A stretch of 64,000 nt of DNA, from NCBI GenBank assembly GCA_009928665.1, contig SACF01000011.1:47394-111393 (forward strand). Direction: 5' to 3'. The DNA is from Alphaproteobacteria bacterium. GTDB taxonomy: Bacteria; Bacteroidota; Bacteroidia; Bacteroidales; FEN-979. Position 1 is the first letter of the stretch. Each line of letters opens with the position of its first letter. This document shows positions 47,363 through 55,692 of the stretch, piece by piece. The position numbers were made by a program, and so were the translations under genes. The notes beneath the pieces were generated by a model. It did no database searches. It saw only the letters and a list, made by a program, of their open reading frames with translations, and had not been told where the DNA came from.

Positions 47363-49249
47363 TCATTCTTTTATTTTCAATAAAAGCTGAAACCTGCTCA
47401 AGGTCTCAAGAAGATTGGATCTCACATGAATAAAGTCATCAATCCCTGCCGACCTGAAAGCATCAACCAAATCCTTGGGATACCCTGCAACAACCACTAG
47501 TATCTCCTTGTTCTTTTGTTTAATCAGCCGTGCTATTTCCGGAACGATTTCAGCGTATTCCTCATCAGAACTGCAAATAACAACAATTTCGGCTTTTGTG
47601 TCAAGCGCTGCAGTTACCCCCTCCGCAATAGCAGTGAATCCGGGGTTGTCGATGATCTCATACCCGGCACATCCAAAAAAATTGGATGCAAAACCAGCAC
47701 GCGCCCGGAGCATTGCCAGGTTCCCCATGGTAAATAAAAAGACTGCGGGTCTTTTGTGCCCTTCGGCAACATAAGCTTCCGTGGCCAATCGGATTTGCTC
47801 AAAACCTGAACCTCCCCTGAATCGTGTAAGTTTGGGATAAGTCGAAGGCTCCGTTCTTCCCGGCTCTTCTTCAGTTTCCTGGTTTCCGCCCATGTTCTCG
47901 AGTACATTTGGATACTGATTGGTACCCAGCAAAATGATTCTCTTTTGGGCAATGTCAGCCTCTTTCTGCTGCCTGCTTCGGGAAACTTCCTCCTGAATAT
48001 ATCCCGATTTGATACATTCAAGTATTCCTCCCCTGGCTTCGGTCTCCTTGAATAACTTCCAGGCATGATGTGCAATGGAATGGGTCAGGTTTTCAATGTA
48101 ATAGGATCCTGCAGCCGGATCAACGACTTTGTCAAAATATGATTCCTCTTTCAATACCAGCTGCTGATTCCTTGCAATCCTGTATGAAAATTCCGAAGGT
48201 TCCCGGTAATTTTTATCAAATGGATCCAAGGTTACAGAATCAGCATTCCCCAGAACAGCCGACATTCCTTCGGTGGTGGTCCTTAGCATGTTGACATAGG
48301 GGTCATAGAGCGTTTTATTCCAACGGGCTGTTTGGGCATGGAGAAAAAGTTGATAAGACTCCTGTCGGGATGCCGGATACTGTTCGAGGATCCGCGTCCA
48401 CAACAACCGCGCAGCCCGGAGCTTGGCAATCTCCATAAAATAATTGGGACCGACTGCAAAGGAGATCTGGAGATGCGGTGCCACAGCATCAACATGAAAT
48501 CCTTTCGCGGTAAGTCCGACAAGGTATTCATTGGCTGCTGCCATACTGAAAGCCAGTTCCTGTACAAGATTTGCTCCCGCATCCTGAAAATAATGCCCGT
48601 TAACAGTGATCGCCTTAAAGTGCGGAAGCCTCTTTAAAACAGTATGAATCAGATACTCTGCCTCCTCAACATTATGGGTCCAGTTTATATAATAATCACC
48701 ATGAAGCAACAGATAACTGATCGGATCAAAATTGATCGACCCCCTGATATGATCTCCCCCGTCGCCCCTGTGATTAACCTCATAAATAAAGAGCTCCAGT
48801 GAAAGCGGATAAGAACGGCTTGTGGTAAAATTAACAGCAGCCTTAGAGAAATCAAGACCCTGCAATAATTCACTCATCTGCTTGTGGGTGGTTATACCGG
48901 AAACATTGAGGCCTACTGAGTTCACTCCCCTTTGAAGAGCACCCAAAGCCTGTTCATTGGCCTTCAAGTGCTCTGTAGAAGAAAAATCCTGCCTGATGAT
49001 CCATTTGTTGTCGCGTATCCGATGACCTCTTACATAAGGATCATGATCCGGAAGGGCAGTTAAATATTCCAACCCTGTAAGGTCCTCGGCACGATAATAA
49101 GGTCTGACCTCAAATCCTTCATCGGTTTTCCATACCAGCTTCTTCTTGTAGTCAGCTCCTTTGAGGTCAGCAGTGATTTTTTCTTCCCAAACTTCCGTCG
49201 GAACAGGCTGGAATTCATCAAATAACCTCTTTTCATTCAATTGATCCAT
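47363..49249 (-). CDS. mutA: methylmalonyl-CoA mutase small subunit
   Basis: Non-catalytic subunit of the heterodimeric mutase, 628 residues. Shares the TIM-barrel layout of the large subunit (RGHRIRDNKWIIRQDF, FQDAGANLVQELAFSM, RNQQLVLKEES), but its C-terminal domain lacks the cobalamin-binding D-x-H-x-x-G motif, as is normal. First of the minus-strand run mutA, receiver, hybrid kinase, porin-like, mutB, M16; start ATG at 49249. A TATCTTTG -7 box lies upstream. Confidence 0.95.
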   Translation of the reverse strand: MDQLNEKRLFDEFQPVPTEVWEEKITADLKGADYKKKLVWKTDEGFEVRPYYRAEDLTGLEYLTALPDHDPYVRGHRIRDNKWIIRQDFSSTEHLKANEQALGALQRGVNSVGLNVSGITTHKQMSELLQGLDFSKAAVNFTTSRSYPLSLELFIYEVNHRGDGGDHIRGSINFDPISYLLLHGDYYINWTHNVEEAEYLIHTVLKRLPHFKAITVNGHYFQDAGANLVQELAFSMAAANEYLVGLTAKGFHVDAVAPHLQISFAVGPNYFMEIAKLRAARLLWTRILEQYPASRQESYQLFLHAQTARWNKTLYDPYVNMLRTTTEGMSAVLGNADSVTLDPFDKNYREPSEFSYRIARNQQLVLKEESYFDKVVDPAAGSYYIENLTHSIAHHAWKLFKETEARGGILECIKSGYIQEEVSRSRQQKEADIAQKRIILLGTNQYPNVLENMGGNQETEEEPGRTEPSTYPKLTRFRGGSGFEQIRLATEAYVAEGHKRPAVFLFTMGNLAMLRARAGFASNFFGCAGYEIIDNPGFTAIAEGVTAALDTKAEIVVICSSDEEYAEIVPEIARLIKQKNKEILVVVAGYPKDLVDAFRSAGIDDFIHVRSNLLETLSRFQLLLKIKE

Positions 49250-49314
49250 AGTGTTTCAGATTTTTTAGAATCTCAACGGGATAATATTTTTCGAAATCCC
49301 CTCGAATAGTATGG

Positions 49315-49322
49315 CAAAGATA
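49315..49322 (-). promoter_or_regulatory. -7 element for mutA operon
   Basis: Plus-strand CAAAGATA is TATCTTTG on the minus strand (TAnnTTTG), 65 nt upstream of the mutA ATG. No clear -33 element. The only promoter-like site seen for the whole six-gene run. Confidence 0.5.
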
Positions 49323-49353
49323 AAGAATTCCATAACTTTACTAAAAAAAACCT

Positions 49354-50211
49354 ATGATCGCAACAATAAGCGGAGCAGGAGGCTTCATCGGTCAGACGCT
49401 GACGCGAAAATTGAGGGACAAGGGATGGGCCATAAGGATTATCGACAGAGAGCGTCTAAGCCTGCCCGAAAATATCTTTTCGAAGGAGATGATCGAGGGT
49501 TCTGATGTGATTATTAATCTGGCCGGCGCCCCGATTTCCAAAAAATGGACCCCGGGATATAAAAAAGAGATACTGGAAAGCCGGATAAATACTACAAAAA
49601 AAATCGCAGCAGGAATCCGGACGGCTACCCTTAAACCCACCATATTCATTTCGGCATCGGCTACCGGAATTTATGCATCAACCGGTGAACACACCGAATC
49701 GACCGGCACATTCGGAAATTCATTCCTGACCGAAGTGTGCCGGCAATGGGAAGAAGCTGCTTTAGCGTGTAATGATTTGACCAGGGTCGTTATCCTCCGG
49801 CTCGGTGTTGTTCTGGGTTCCGGAGGGGGCATGCTTGGCGGAGTGGAAGGATTATTCAGGTTCGGTTTGGGAGGCAGACTCGGAAACGGACGGCAGTCCT
49901 TCTCATTCATACACATCAACGATCTTGTAGATGCAATCCTGTTCACGATTGAAAATTCCTCCATCCATGGAATTGTGAATGCAGTGTCGCCTTTTCCGAC
50001 TACCAATGCCGATTTTACCGACAAAATGGGGAAGGTCATGAAACAACCTGCCTGGATCAGTGTTCCTGCATTTGCATTGAAATTGTGGTTCGGCGAAGGA
50101 GCGCAGGTTTTTCTGGAAGGTCAGCGGGTATTACCCGAAAAGCTGCAGGAAGCAGGTTTCCGGTTCAGGTTTCCAACTCTGCAAAACGCGCTTATGCACA
50201 TCTACCGCTAA
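49354..50211 (+). CDS. TIGR01777-type NAD-dependent epimerase/dehydratase
   Basis: SDR-fold protein of the YfcH/TIGR01777 family, 285 residues. The N-terminal nucleotide-binding motif is SGAGGFIGQTL (residues 5-15), followed by NLAGAPI (about 50) and RLGVVLGSGGGML with FSFIHINDL, typical of the family. Substrate is unknown; cell-division and lipid links have been proposed for some relatives. Monocistronic; its stop overlaps that of the convergent S46 peptidase by 4 nt. Confidence 0.9.
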   Translation: MIATISGAGGFIGQTLTRKLRDKGWAIRIIDRERLSLPENIFSKEMIEGSDVIINLAGAPISKKWTPGYKKEILESRINTTKKIAAGIRTATLKPTIFISASATGIYASTGEHTESTGTFGNSFLTEVCRQWEEAALACNDLTRVVILRLGVVLGSGGGMLGGVEGLFRFGLGGRLGNGRQSFSFIHINDLVDAILFTIENSSIHGIVNAVSPFPTTNADFTDKMGKVMKQPAWISVPAFALKLWFGEGAQVFLEGQRVLPEKLQEAGFRFRFPTLQNALMHIYR

Positions 50212-52367
50212 CGAATTACCATCTCATTGATCAATCTCTTGCATCCGCCTATTTTGTCGATGATGAAAAGGCAATAACGAATGTCCAGCGTGATATTTCT
50301 GCACATAGCCGGATCGTACATCAGATCACTGGCCGTACCCTCCCAGTTGCGGTCGAAATTGAGGCCAATCAACTCTCCATACGCGTTCAGAACCGGGCTT
50401 CCGGAATTTCCTCCCGATGTGTGATTGGTAGCGGTAAAGGCGACATGCATGGTCCCGTCGCGATCGGCATAACGGCCGAAATCCTGCTCCCTGTATAATT
50501 TTTTAAGTCGTGCATCAACCCGGTAATCATACACCGTTGAATCTTCCTTTTCAAGGACCCCGGCCAGGGTTGTGAATCCACTATACTGAACCCCGTCGGC
50601 AGGCGTGAAACCATCCACCTTCCCAAAGGCGACTCTCAGTGTGGAATTTGCATCCGGATAGAATGTTTTTTCCTGATGCATATCCATCAGCCCCTTCATA
50701 TAACACCGTTGCAAACTATCTAATTTCGAAACAAGGGTATTGATCCTTGGCTGGATTTTCCTGTCATTGCATTCGTAAAATCCTGACATCAACCTGAAGA
50801 TCTGATCCTTTTCGATCCTGCTGACCTGTTTAGCCTGATAGTGGTCGAGAAATCCCATTAACCGGCTGCTATCGGAAAAAATAGAGATTCGCATGTTCCG
50901 TTCTGCAAAGTCCTTGTAATTTCTATCTTTTAAGAATTTATCCGTGTTGAAAATATCGGGTAAATATTCCGATTCCATACCGGCTGCGATTTCAGGCAAC
51001 ATTAACTGCATCACCCTGATATCAATCTCCACATCGTAATTTTTAAAGAAATCCGTGGCTGATTTTTTCAAACCGGCAATCAACTTTTCCAATTTTTCCC
51101 GGTTGGCCTCCTTTTCTTTGCTGATTTTTACCAGTTCCCTGAAACCAGCAACAAATTTTACAATTTCAATACCCTGGCCTCCCTCAGAGAAATAGATAAA
51201 GGCTTTTTGTAGATTATGGTAATCCCGGTAAACAGCATGAAATGCATTGAGTAATTCACCATATTTGATTTTAGTGCCGGCCGTTGAATCGGCCCATGCC
51301 TGAAATCTTTGTTCCTCTTGTCTCTTTCGCGACACGGCATTTAGTTTCCTGATTCCCCGTGTTTCTCCAATCATCTTCTTCCAGTAGTTGGCAATTCCGG
51401 CAGCCTTTCCGGTATATTTAATCCTGAGCAGGCGGCTTTCGTCCATGGCCTGATCCATGATGTCAAGCCTGATTTGGCGTAATTTGATCCTGAGCGGGTT
51501 CTCCTTGTTGGCAATCTGATCGACCCCGTCGGAGATCAGGTATTCCCGGGTTGATCCGGGATAACCATATACAAAAGTGAAATCATCCTTTTGAAAGCCC
51601 TTTATGGAAACCGGTAAAAAACGGCGGGGTTGATACGGCCTGTTTTCGTTTGAGAACTCAGCTGGTTCGTTATCTTTTCCTGCATATACCCTGAAAATAG
51701 AAAAATCACCTGTATGCCTCGGCCACATCCAATTATCGGTGTCACCGCCGAATTTTCCAATACTCACGGGCGGGGCGCCTACCAGTCTTACATCTTTAAA
51801 CACCTCATTGACAAACAAATAATATTGATTCCCATAATAGAATGATCGCACCTTTGCATCGAAATGCGTGCCCTGTTTCGCCGCTTTCTCAATTCCTGCA
51901 ATATTTTTCCCAATAATTTGATTCCGTACCAGTTGATTCATGGTCTCATCCACTCCCGATAATACCTGTTGCGTTACCTCCTCCATTCTTACCAGCAGGG
52001 TGACGCTGAGTCCCGGACAGGGCAACTCCTCTTCAAGTGAATGTGCCCAAAATCCATCATTCAGATAATCATGGTTTATTGAGCTTAATCTCTGGATGGA
52101 ACCCAGTCCGCAATGATGGTTCGTAAGGATCAAACCCTCGGGAGAGACAAATTCGGCAGTACATCCACCTCCAAATTGTACAATGGCATCTTTCAGGCTA
52201 GAATGGTTGACACTGTATATATCAGCTGCCGTAAGCTTTAAACCCAGGTCCTGCATTCGTTGAATATTCATCCTTTCGATTAACATCGGCACCCACATGC
52301 CTTCTTCCGGGGCTCCAAATGATGTTAATGAGAACAGCATAACCGCTATAAAGACACTTCTTTTCAT
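50208..52367 (-). CDS. S46 dipeptidyl peptidase, DPP11-like
   Basis: Secreted or periplasmic exopeptidase removing N-terminal dipeptides. From ATG 52367 the protein is 719 residues with signal peptide (1-19). The catalytic residues fall on those of P. gingivalis DPP11: His85 (TNHHCG), Asp in the DTDNWMWPRHTGDF region, and Ser655 (GGNSGSP). Arg673, 18 residues after the serine (NFDRNWE), matches the residue that gives DPP11 its preference for acidic P1; DPP7 has Gly there. An earlier in-frame start at 52436 would overlap trmB and lacks a signal peptide, so I rejected it. Supplies Asp/Glu dipeptides from peptides. Confidence 0.94.
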   Translation of the reverse strand: MKRSVFIAVMLFSLTSFGAPEEGMWVPMLIERMNIQRMQDLGLKLTAADIYSVNHSSLKDAIVQFGGGCTAEFVSPEGLILTNHHCGLGSIQRLSSINHDYLNDGFWAHSLEEELPCPGLSVTLLVRMEEVTQQVLSGVDETMNQLVRNQIIGKNIAGIEKAAKQGTHFDAKVRSFYYGNQYYLFVNEVFKDVRLVGAPPVSIGKFGGDTDNWMWPRHTGDFSIFRVYAGKDNEPAEFSNENRPYQPRRFLPVSIKGFQKDDFTFVYGYPGSTREYLISDGVDQIANKENPLRIKLRQIRLDIMDQAMDESRLLRIKYTGKAAGIANYWKKMIGETRGIRKLNAVSRKRQEEQRFQAWADSTAGTKIKYGELLNAFHAVYRDYHNLQKAFIYFSEGGQGIEIVKFVAGFRELVKISKEKEANREKLEKLIAGLKKSATDFFKNYDVEIDIRVMQLMLPEIAAGMESEYLPDIFNTDKFLKDRNYKDFAERNMRISIFSDSSRLMGFLDHYQAKQVSRIEKDQIFRLMSGFYECNDRKIQPRINTLVSKLDSLQRCYMKGLMDMHQEKTFYPDANSTLRVAFGKVDGFTPADGVQYSGFTTLAGVLEKEDSTVYDYRVDARLKKLYREQDFGRYADRDGTMHVAFTATNHTSGGNSGSPVLNAYGELIGLNFDRNWEGTASDLMYDPAMCRNITLDIRYCLFIIDKIGGCKRLINEMVIR

Positions 52368-52374
52368 ATTAATA

Positions 52375-53034
52375 TTATTGCATTTTAAATTCCAGATAAC
52401 CAATACTTTTCCCCGATTCAAGCCAAATAGTTTCATAGTAGGTTCTGATTTCCGTTACTTCGCCTGTTATTCCGGAGTGGTAAATATCTTCAGTGGCAAA
52501 AATCAATCGATGGCCGGCTTTTTTAATTACCCCGAGTGTATAGGTAAAAAAGAACGGGTCGTCAGTTTTCAAACGGATCAGTCCGCCGGGTTCCAGAACC
52601 TTTGCATATTTTTCAAGAAAGACCGGTGATGTCAAACGTTTCCTTTCTTTTCCTTTCTGCGGATCGGGAAAAGTGATCCAGATTTCTGAAATCTCAGACG
52701 ATGAAAATAAACGTTCAATGTGGTCGACACGGGCCCGGATAAAACCGGTATTTCTAAGTCGCTTTTCTTCAACGGTTTTACACCCCCGCCAAAGTCTTGC
52801 ACCTTTCCAGTCGATGCCGATGAAATTCTGTTCCGGATGCTTCTCAGCAAGACCTACCGTGTATTCACCTTTACCGCAACCCAGTTCGAGAATGATCGGA
52901 TTTCCGTTTCTGAAAAAATCCCGCTTCCAGGAACCGCGTAAGGGGAAACCGGTCTGTAATTCCTGATAAGTCGGTTGAAATAAATGCGGGAAAAGCAAAT
53001 TCTCCCGGAAATGAACCAGCTTTTTCTTTGCCAC
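52375..53034 (-). CDS. trmB: tRNA (guanine-N7-)-methyltransferase
   Basis: Makes m7G46 in the tRNA variable loop. SAM motif LELGCGKGEYTV (about 52-63 from the chosen start), GIDWKGAR, and the catalytic FPDPQKGK motif are present, with TDDPFFF near the end. I chose GTG 53034 (VAKKKLVHF), 7 nt after the upstream SPOR gene stop; an in-frame ATG at 53094 lies inside that gene and gives an unlikely N-terminus. 219 residues. In a run with SPOR and S46 genes. Confidence 0.94.
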   Translation of the reverse strand: MAKKKLVHFRENLLFPHLFQPTYQELQTGFPLRGSWKRDFFRNGNPIILELGCGKGEYTVGLAEKHPEQNFIGIDWKGARLWRGCKTVEEKRLRNTGFIRARVDHIERLFSSSEISEIWITFPDPQKGKERKRLTSPVFLEKYAKVLEPGGLIRLKTDDPFFFTYTLGVIKKAGHRLIFATEDIYHSGITGEVTEIRTYYETIWLESGKSIGYLEFKMQ

Positions 53035-53041
53035 AATGCTG

Positions 53042-54154
53042 CTATTTTTTAAGCAGCCAGGCTCCGGAGAAATCTCCTGCCCGGGCAGTGGCAAGAAGCT
53101 GTGAAGCCTCTTCCAATTGAGAAAATGTTCCTATAGTCACGCGGTACAATCCCGATTTCGAACGGTCATATATCGATGCGGTTGTTCCATTATCCTGAAG
53201 TTCCCTGATAAGTTTTTCAGCATTGCGTTTTTCTTTAAACGCACCAATAATGATAATGTAACGGCCACTCTGGTCAATGGTATTGGCCGTTGCTTCCTCT
53301 GTCAGCTTGTCACCGGAGGTAGTGATAATGGAATTATCCTGATCCGGGGCGTCAACATTTCCCGAACCCGAAACCGGTTCATTTTGGAGATTGGGGTCGG
53401 TGTCAGCAGGCAGGTCAGAAAGGGTTGTGCTTTGGAATGCCGAAGGAGTCGCTTCGAACGGGAAGGGCTCGGAAGGCAGGTTTTCCGGAGCCTCCTTTTT
53501 ATCAACCAAGGCAGTGGAAGAAAACCTGGAGAATACAGAGCTGAGAATCCCGGCGTCATTGGCAGGATCAGGCGATTTTGCCCGATAGTGACTGAATCCG
53601 ATAATGGCTGCCGCACCGATCGGTACCGCCAGAACAGCAGCCCATTTAAGAGTTCTTGATATATGAATTTCAGCAGTCTTACCCTTTTCCTTTCCTGGTT
53701 TCCCTGCAGCCGGACGATGTCCTGACAGCCCGTTCCTGACAATCGGTGGCGAGATAAAGGAGGTCAGACCAAAGGCATCGGGCAACAGATTGGTTGTTTT
53801 GTCCTGTTCAAACTGGATAATTCCTTCGCGGCCGGAGAAAAGCCGTCCAATTCCCTGAATGACAACAGTTTTTCCGGCTTTAATCTGATTCATGGATTCG
53901 GTCGTGAAATCCTGAATCAATCGTGCTGCTTCCTCATAGGAAATTCCAAACGTCGAAGCCACCATACTGGCAAGCAAACCATCGTTCTGCTTCAAATTGA
54001 TATTGAACAGTAGCTTTTTCGATGGAGGTTGAAAGGCATGATGTACGGGATCGATGCGAGCCGGAGAATAGTTTCCGATGATACCACCGAATCCCGGAAT
54101 GATCACGCAATCATGTAGTGCAAGCAGGGATGATATACAAATTCTGATATCCAT
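53042..54154 (-). CDS. HU-like and SPOR-domain envelope protein
   Basis: 370 residues. The N-terminal half (about 1-140) has two HU/CCDC81-like small domains (LLALHDCVIIPGFGGIIGNY; YEEAARLIQDF...IKAGKTVVIQGIGRLF), a single transmembrane helix (about 170-187), a disordered Pro/Ser/Asp-rich linker, and a C-terminal SPOR domain (about 293-370) that binds denuded peptidoglycan at division sites. The cytosolic HU-like part with a periplasmic SPOR end looks like a link between a cytosolic (perhaps nucleic-acid) partner and the cell wall. Known architecture in Bacteroidota but not characterised. 49 nt after kdsB. Confidence 0.88.
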   Translation of the reverse strand: MDIRICISSLLALHDCVIIPGFGGIIGNYSPARIDPVHHAFQPPSKKLLFNINLKQNDGLLASMVASTFGISYEEAARLIQDFTTESMNQIKAGKTVVIQGIGRLFSGREGIIQFEQDKTTNLLPDAFGLTSFISPPIVRNGLSGHRPAAGKPGKEKGKTAEIHISRTLKWAAVLAVPIGAAAIIGFSHYRAKSPDPANDAGILSSVFSRFSSTALVDKKEAPENLPSEPFPFEATPSAFQSTTLSDLPADTDPNLQNEPVSGSGNVDAPDQDNSIITTSGDKLTEEATANTIDQSGRYIIIIGAFKEKRNAEKLIRELQDNGTTASIYDRSKSGLYRVTIGTFSQLEEASQLLATARAGDFSGAWLLKK

Positions 54155-54203
54155 ACTTCCTTTGATTTCAGTTTGTAAAGATAAGCCTTTAATGACTTGG
54201 CGA

Positions 54204-54950
54204 TCAGAGCTTGTTAGTAATTTTTAATAAATCGGAAGGATCATCGATTGCAATGCTTTCATATTCTGTCTGATAGGTTAGGATCGGGTATCCGTTTTCA
54301 AGCCATCTCAATTGCTCAAGCATTTCAGTTCGTTCAAGCATGGTAGTAGGAAGCGTGACGATCTCCCGGAGAATTTGAGACTGATAAGCATAGATTCCGA
54401 TATGTTTAAAATAGGTTGCGGCCGTCATCCAGTCGGAAGTACTGCAATTTCTGGCAAAAGGGATGGGTGAACGGCTGAATAGCAGCGCATATCCCTTTTT
54501 GTCGACAGCAACTTTAACCACATTTGGATTGTGAATATCGTCCTGATTTTCAATCTTTTTGATAAGTGTGGCTATCACGGGACGATCGCCCTCCAGTCCC
54601 TTTATTAACTGACCAATTTGTTGTGGTGCAAGAAAAGGTTCATCCCCCTGAATATTGATCAGATAATCAAATTCTTCTCCCCCGGCAATAAGACGATCCG
54701 CAACCTCGCTGCATCTTTCGGTTCCGCTCAGGTGATGGCTGCCGGTCATCATTACGGCTCCTCCAAAATTCCTTACGTGACCTGCAATGGTCTCATGATC
54801 GGTAGCAACAATAATTTTATAAAGTCCGGAACATTTCAAAGCCTGTTCGAATACCCTTTGAATCATCGATTTCCCGTTTATGACCGTTAAAGGTTTTCCT
54901 GGAAACCGGGTTGAGGCATATCGGGCCGGAATTACACCAACTATTTTCAT
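54204..54950 (-). CDS. kdsB: 3-deoxy-manno-octulosonate cytidylyltransferase
   Basis: Activates Kdo as CMP-Kdo for lipid A-core assembly. Motifs: VIPARYASTRFPGKPL (residues 5-20), QGDEPF (about 100) with a metal-binding Asp, and HIGIYAYQ near 178. 248 residues matches. Together with rfaE2 it points to a standard Kdo/heptose LPS core. Between the deoxynucleoside kinase gene (89 nt) and the SPOR gene. Confidence 0.97.
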   Translation of the reverse strand: MKIVGVIPARYASTRFPGKPLTVINGKSMIQRVFEQALKCSGLYKIIVATDHETIAGHVRNFGGAVMMTGSHHLSGTERCSEVADRLIAGGEEFDYLINIQGDEPFLAPQQIGQLIKGLEGDRPVIATLIKKIENQDDIHNPNVVKVAVDKKGYALLFSRSPIPFARNCSTSDWMTAATYFKHIGIYAYQSQILREIVTLPTTMLERTEMLEQLRWLENGYPILTYQTEYESIAIDDPSDLLKITNKL

Positions 54951-55039
54951 TTTTCAGTAATTTCTTCAAAAGGAGCCATCCGGGTTAACAAATGTTTAAC
55001 TATCGCATCCGGGTTTTAAGGGCTGTGGCTTCCATGGAA

Positions 55040-55654
55040 TCAAAAAAGACCGTGAAGCTGTGCGTTCACCTGATCAATAACAGATCCGAGGTCTTCGGGA
55101 CGCTCACTGAATTTTACAGTATCGACATCGACGATCAGGAGCTTCCCCAGCTTATAATTTTCAATCCAATCCTCATACATTTCATTGAGGTTCTTCAGAT
55201 AATCCAGCCGGATCGCATTTTCATAGTCCCTGCCCCTTTTCTGAATCTGATTGACCAGAGTAGGGACGCTTGCCCTTAAATAGATGAGCAGATCCGGTGG
55301 CTGAATAAAAGTGCTCATGAGATCAAAAAGCGACCGGTAATTTTCAAAATCGCGGGTGCTCATGAGATTCATGGAATGCAGGTTGGGTGCAAAAATATAG
55401 GCATCCTCATAGATGGTTCGGTCTTGCACTACTGTTACGTTCGACTTTCGGATTTTGACAACCTGGCGGAACCGGCTGTTCAAAAAATAGATCTGCAGGT
55501 TGAACGACCACCGTTGCATATCTTCATAAAAACTGTTCAGATAGGGATTGGTGTCGACATCCTCAAAGTGAGGTTCCCAGTTGAAATGTTTGGCCAGCAG
55601 GCTGGTAAGCGTTGTTTTTCCGGAACCTATATTCCCGGCTATTGCGATGTGCAT
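55040..55654 (-). CDS. deoxynucleoside kinase
   Basis: dNK-type kinase phosphorylating deoxynucleosides (often deoxyadenosine/deoxyguanosine) in salvage, 204 residues. P-loop GNIGSGKTT (residues 7-15), substrate motif FEDVDTNPYLNSFY (about 35-48), and the DRS-like QDRTIYEDAYIF (about 77-88). The LID-type Arg-rich segment RGRDYENAIR is near 140-149. Specificity cannot be decided. 38 nt downstream of the GH3-like gene. Confidence 0.93.
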   Translation of the reverse strand: MHIAIAGNIGSGKTTLTSLLAKHFNWEPHFEDVDTNPYLNSFYEDMQRWSFNLQIYFLNSRFRQVVKIRKSNVTVVQDRTIYEDAYIFAPNLHSMNLMSTRDFENYRSLFDLMSTFIQPPDLLIYLRASVPTLVNQIQKRGRDYENAIRLDYLKNLNEMYEDWIENYKLGKLLIVDVDTVKFSERPEDLGSVIDQVNAQLHGLF

Positions 55655-55692
55655 GGATTTGAATTTACGATCAAAATTATAAAAAGGAAAGG

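Noticed and set aside
52368..52436. Longer S46 peptidase starting at 52436
   Set aside because: It would overlap the trmB coding end and put 23 polar residues ahead of a clear signal peptide; the catalytic numbering also fits the 52367 start.
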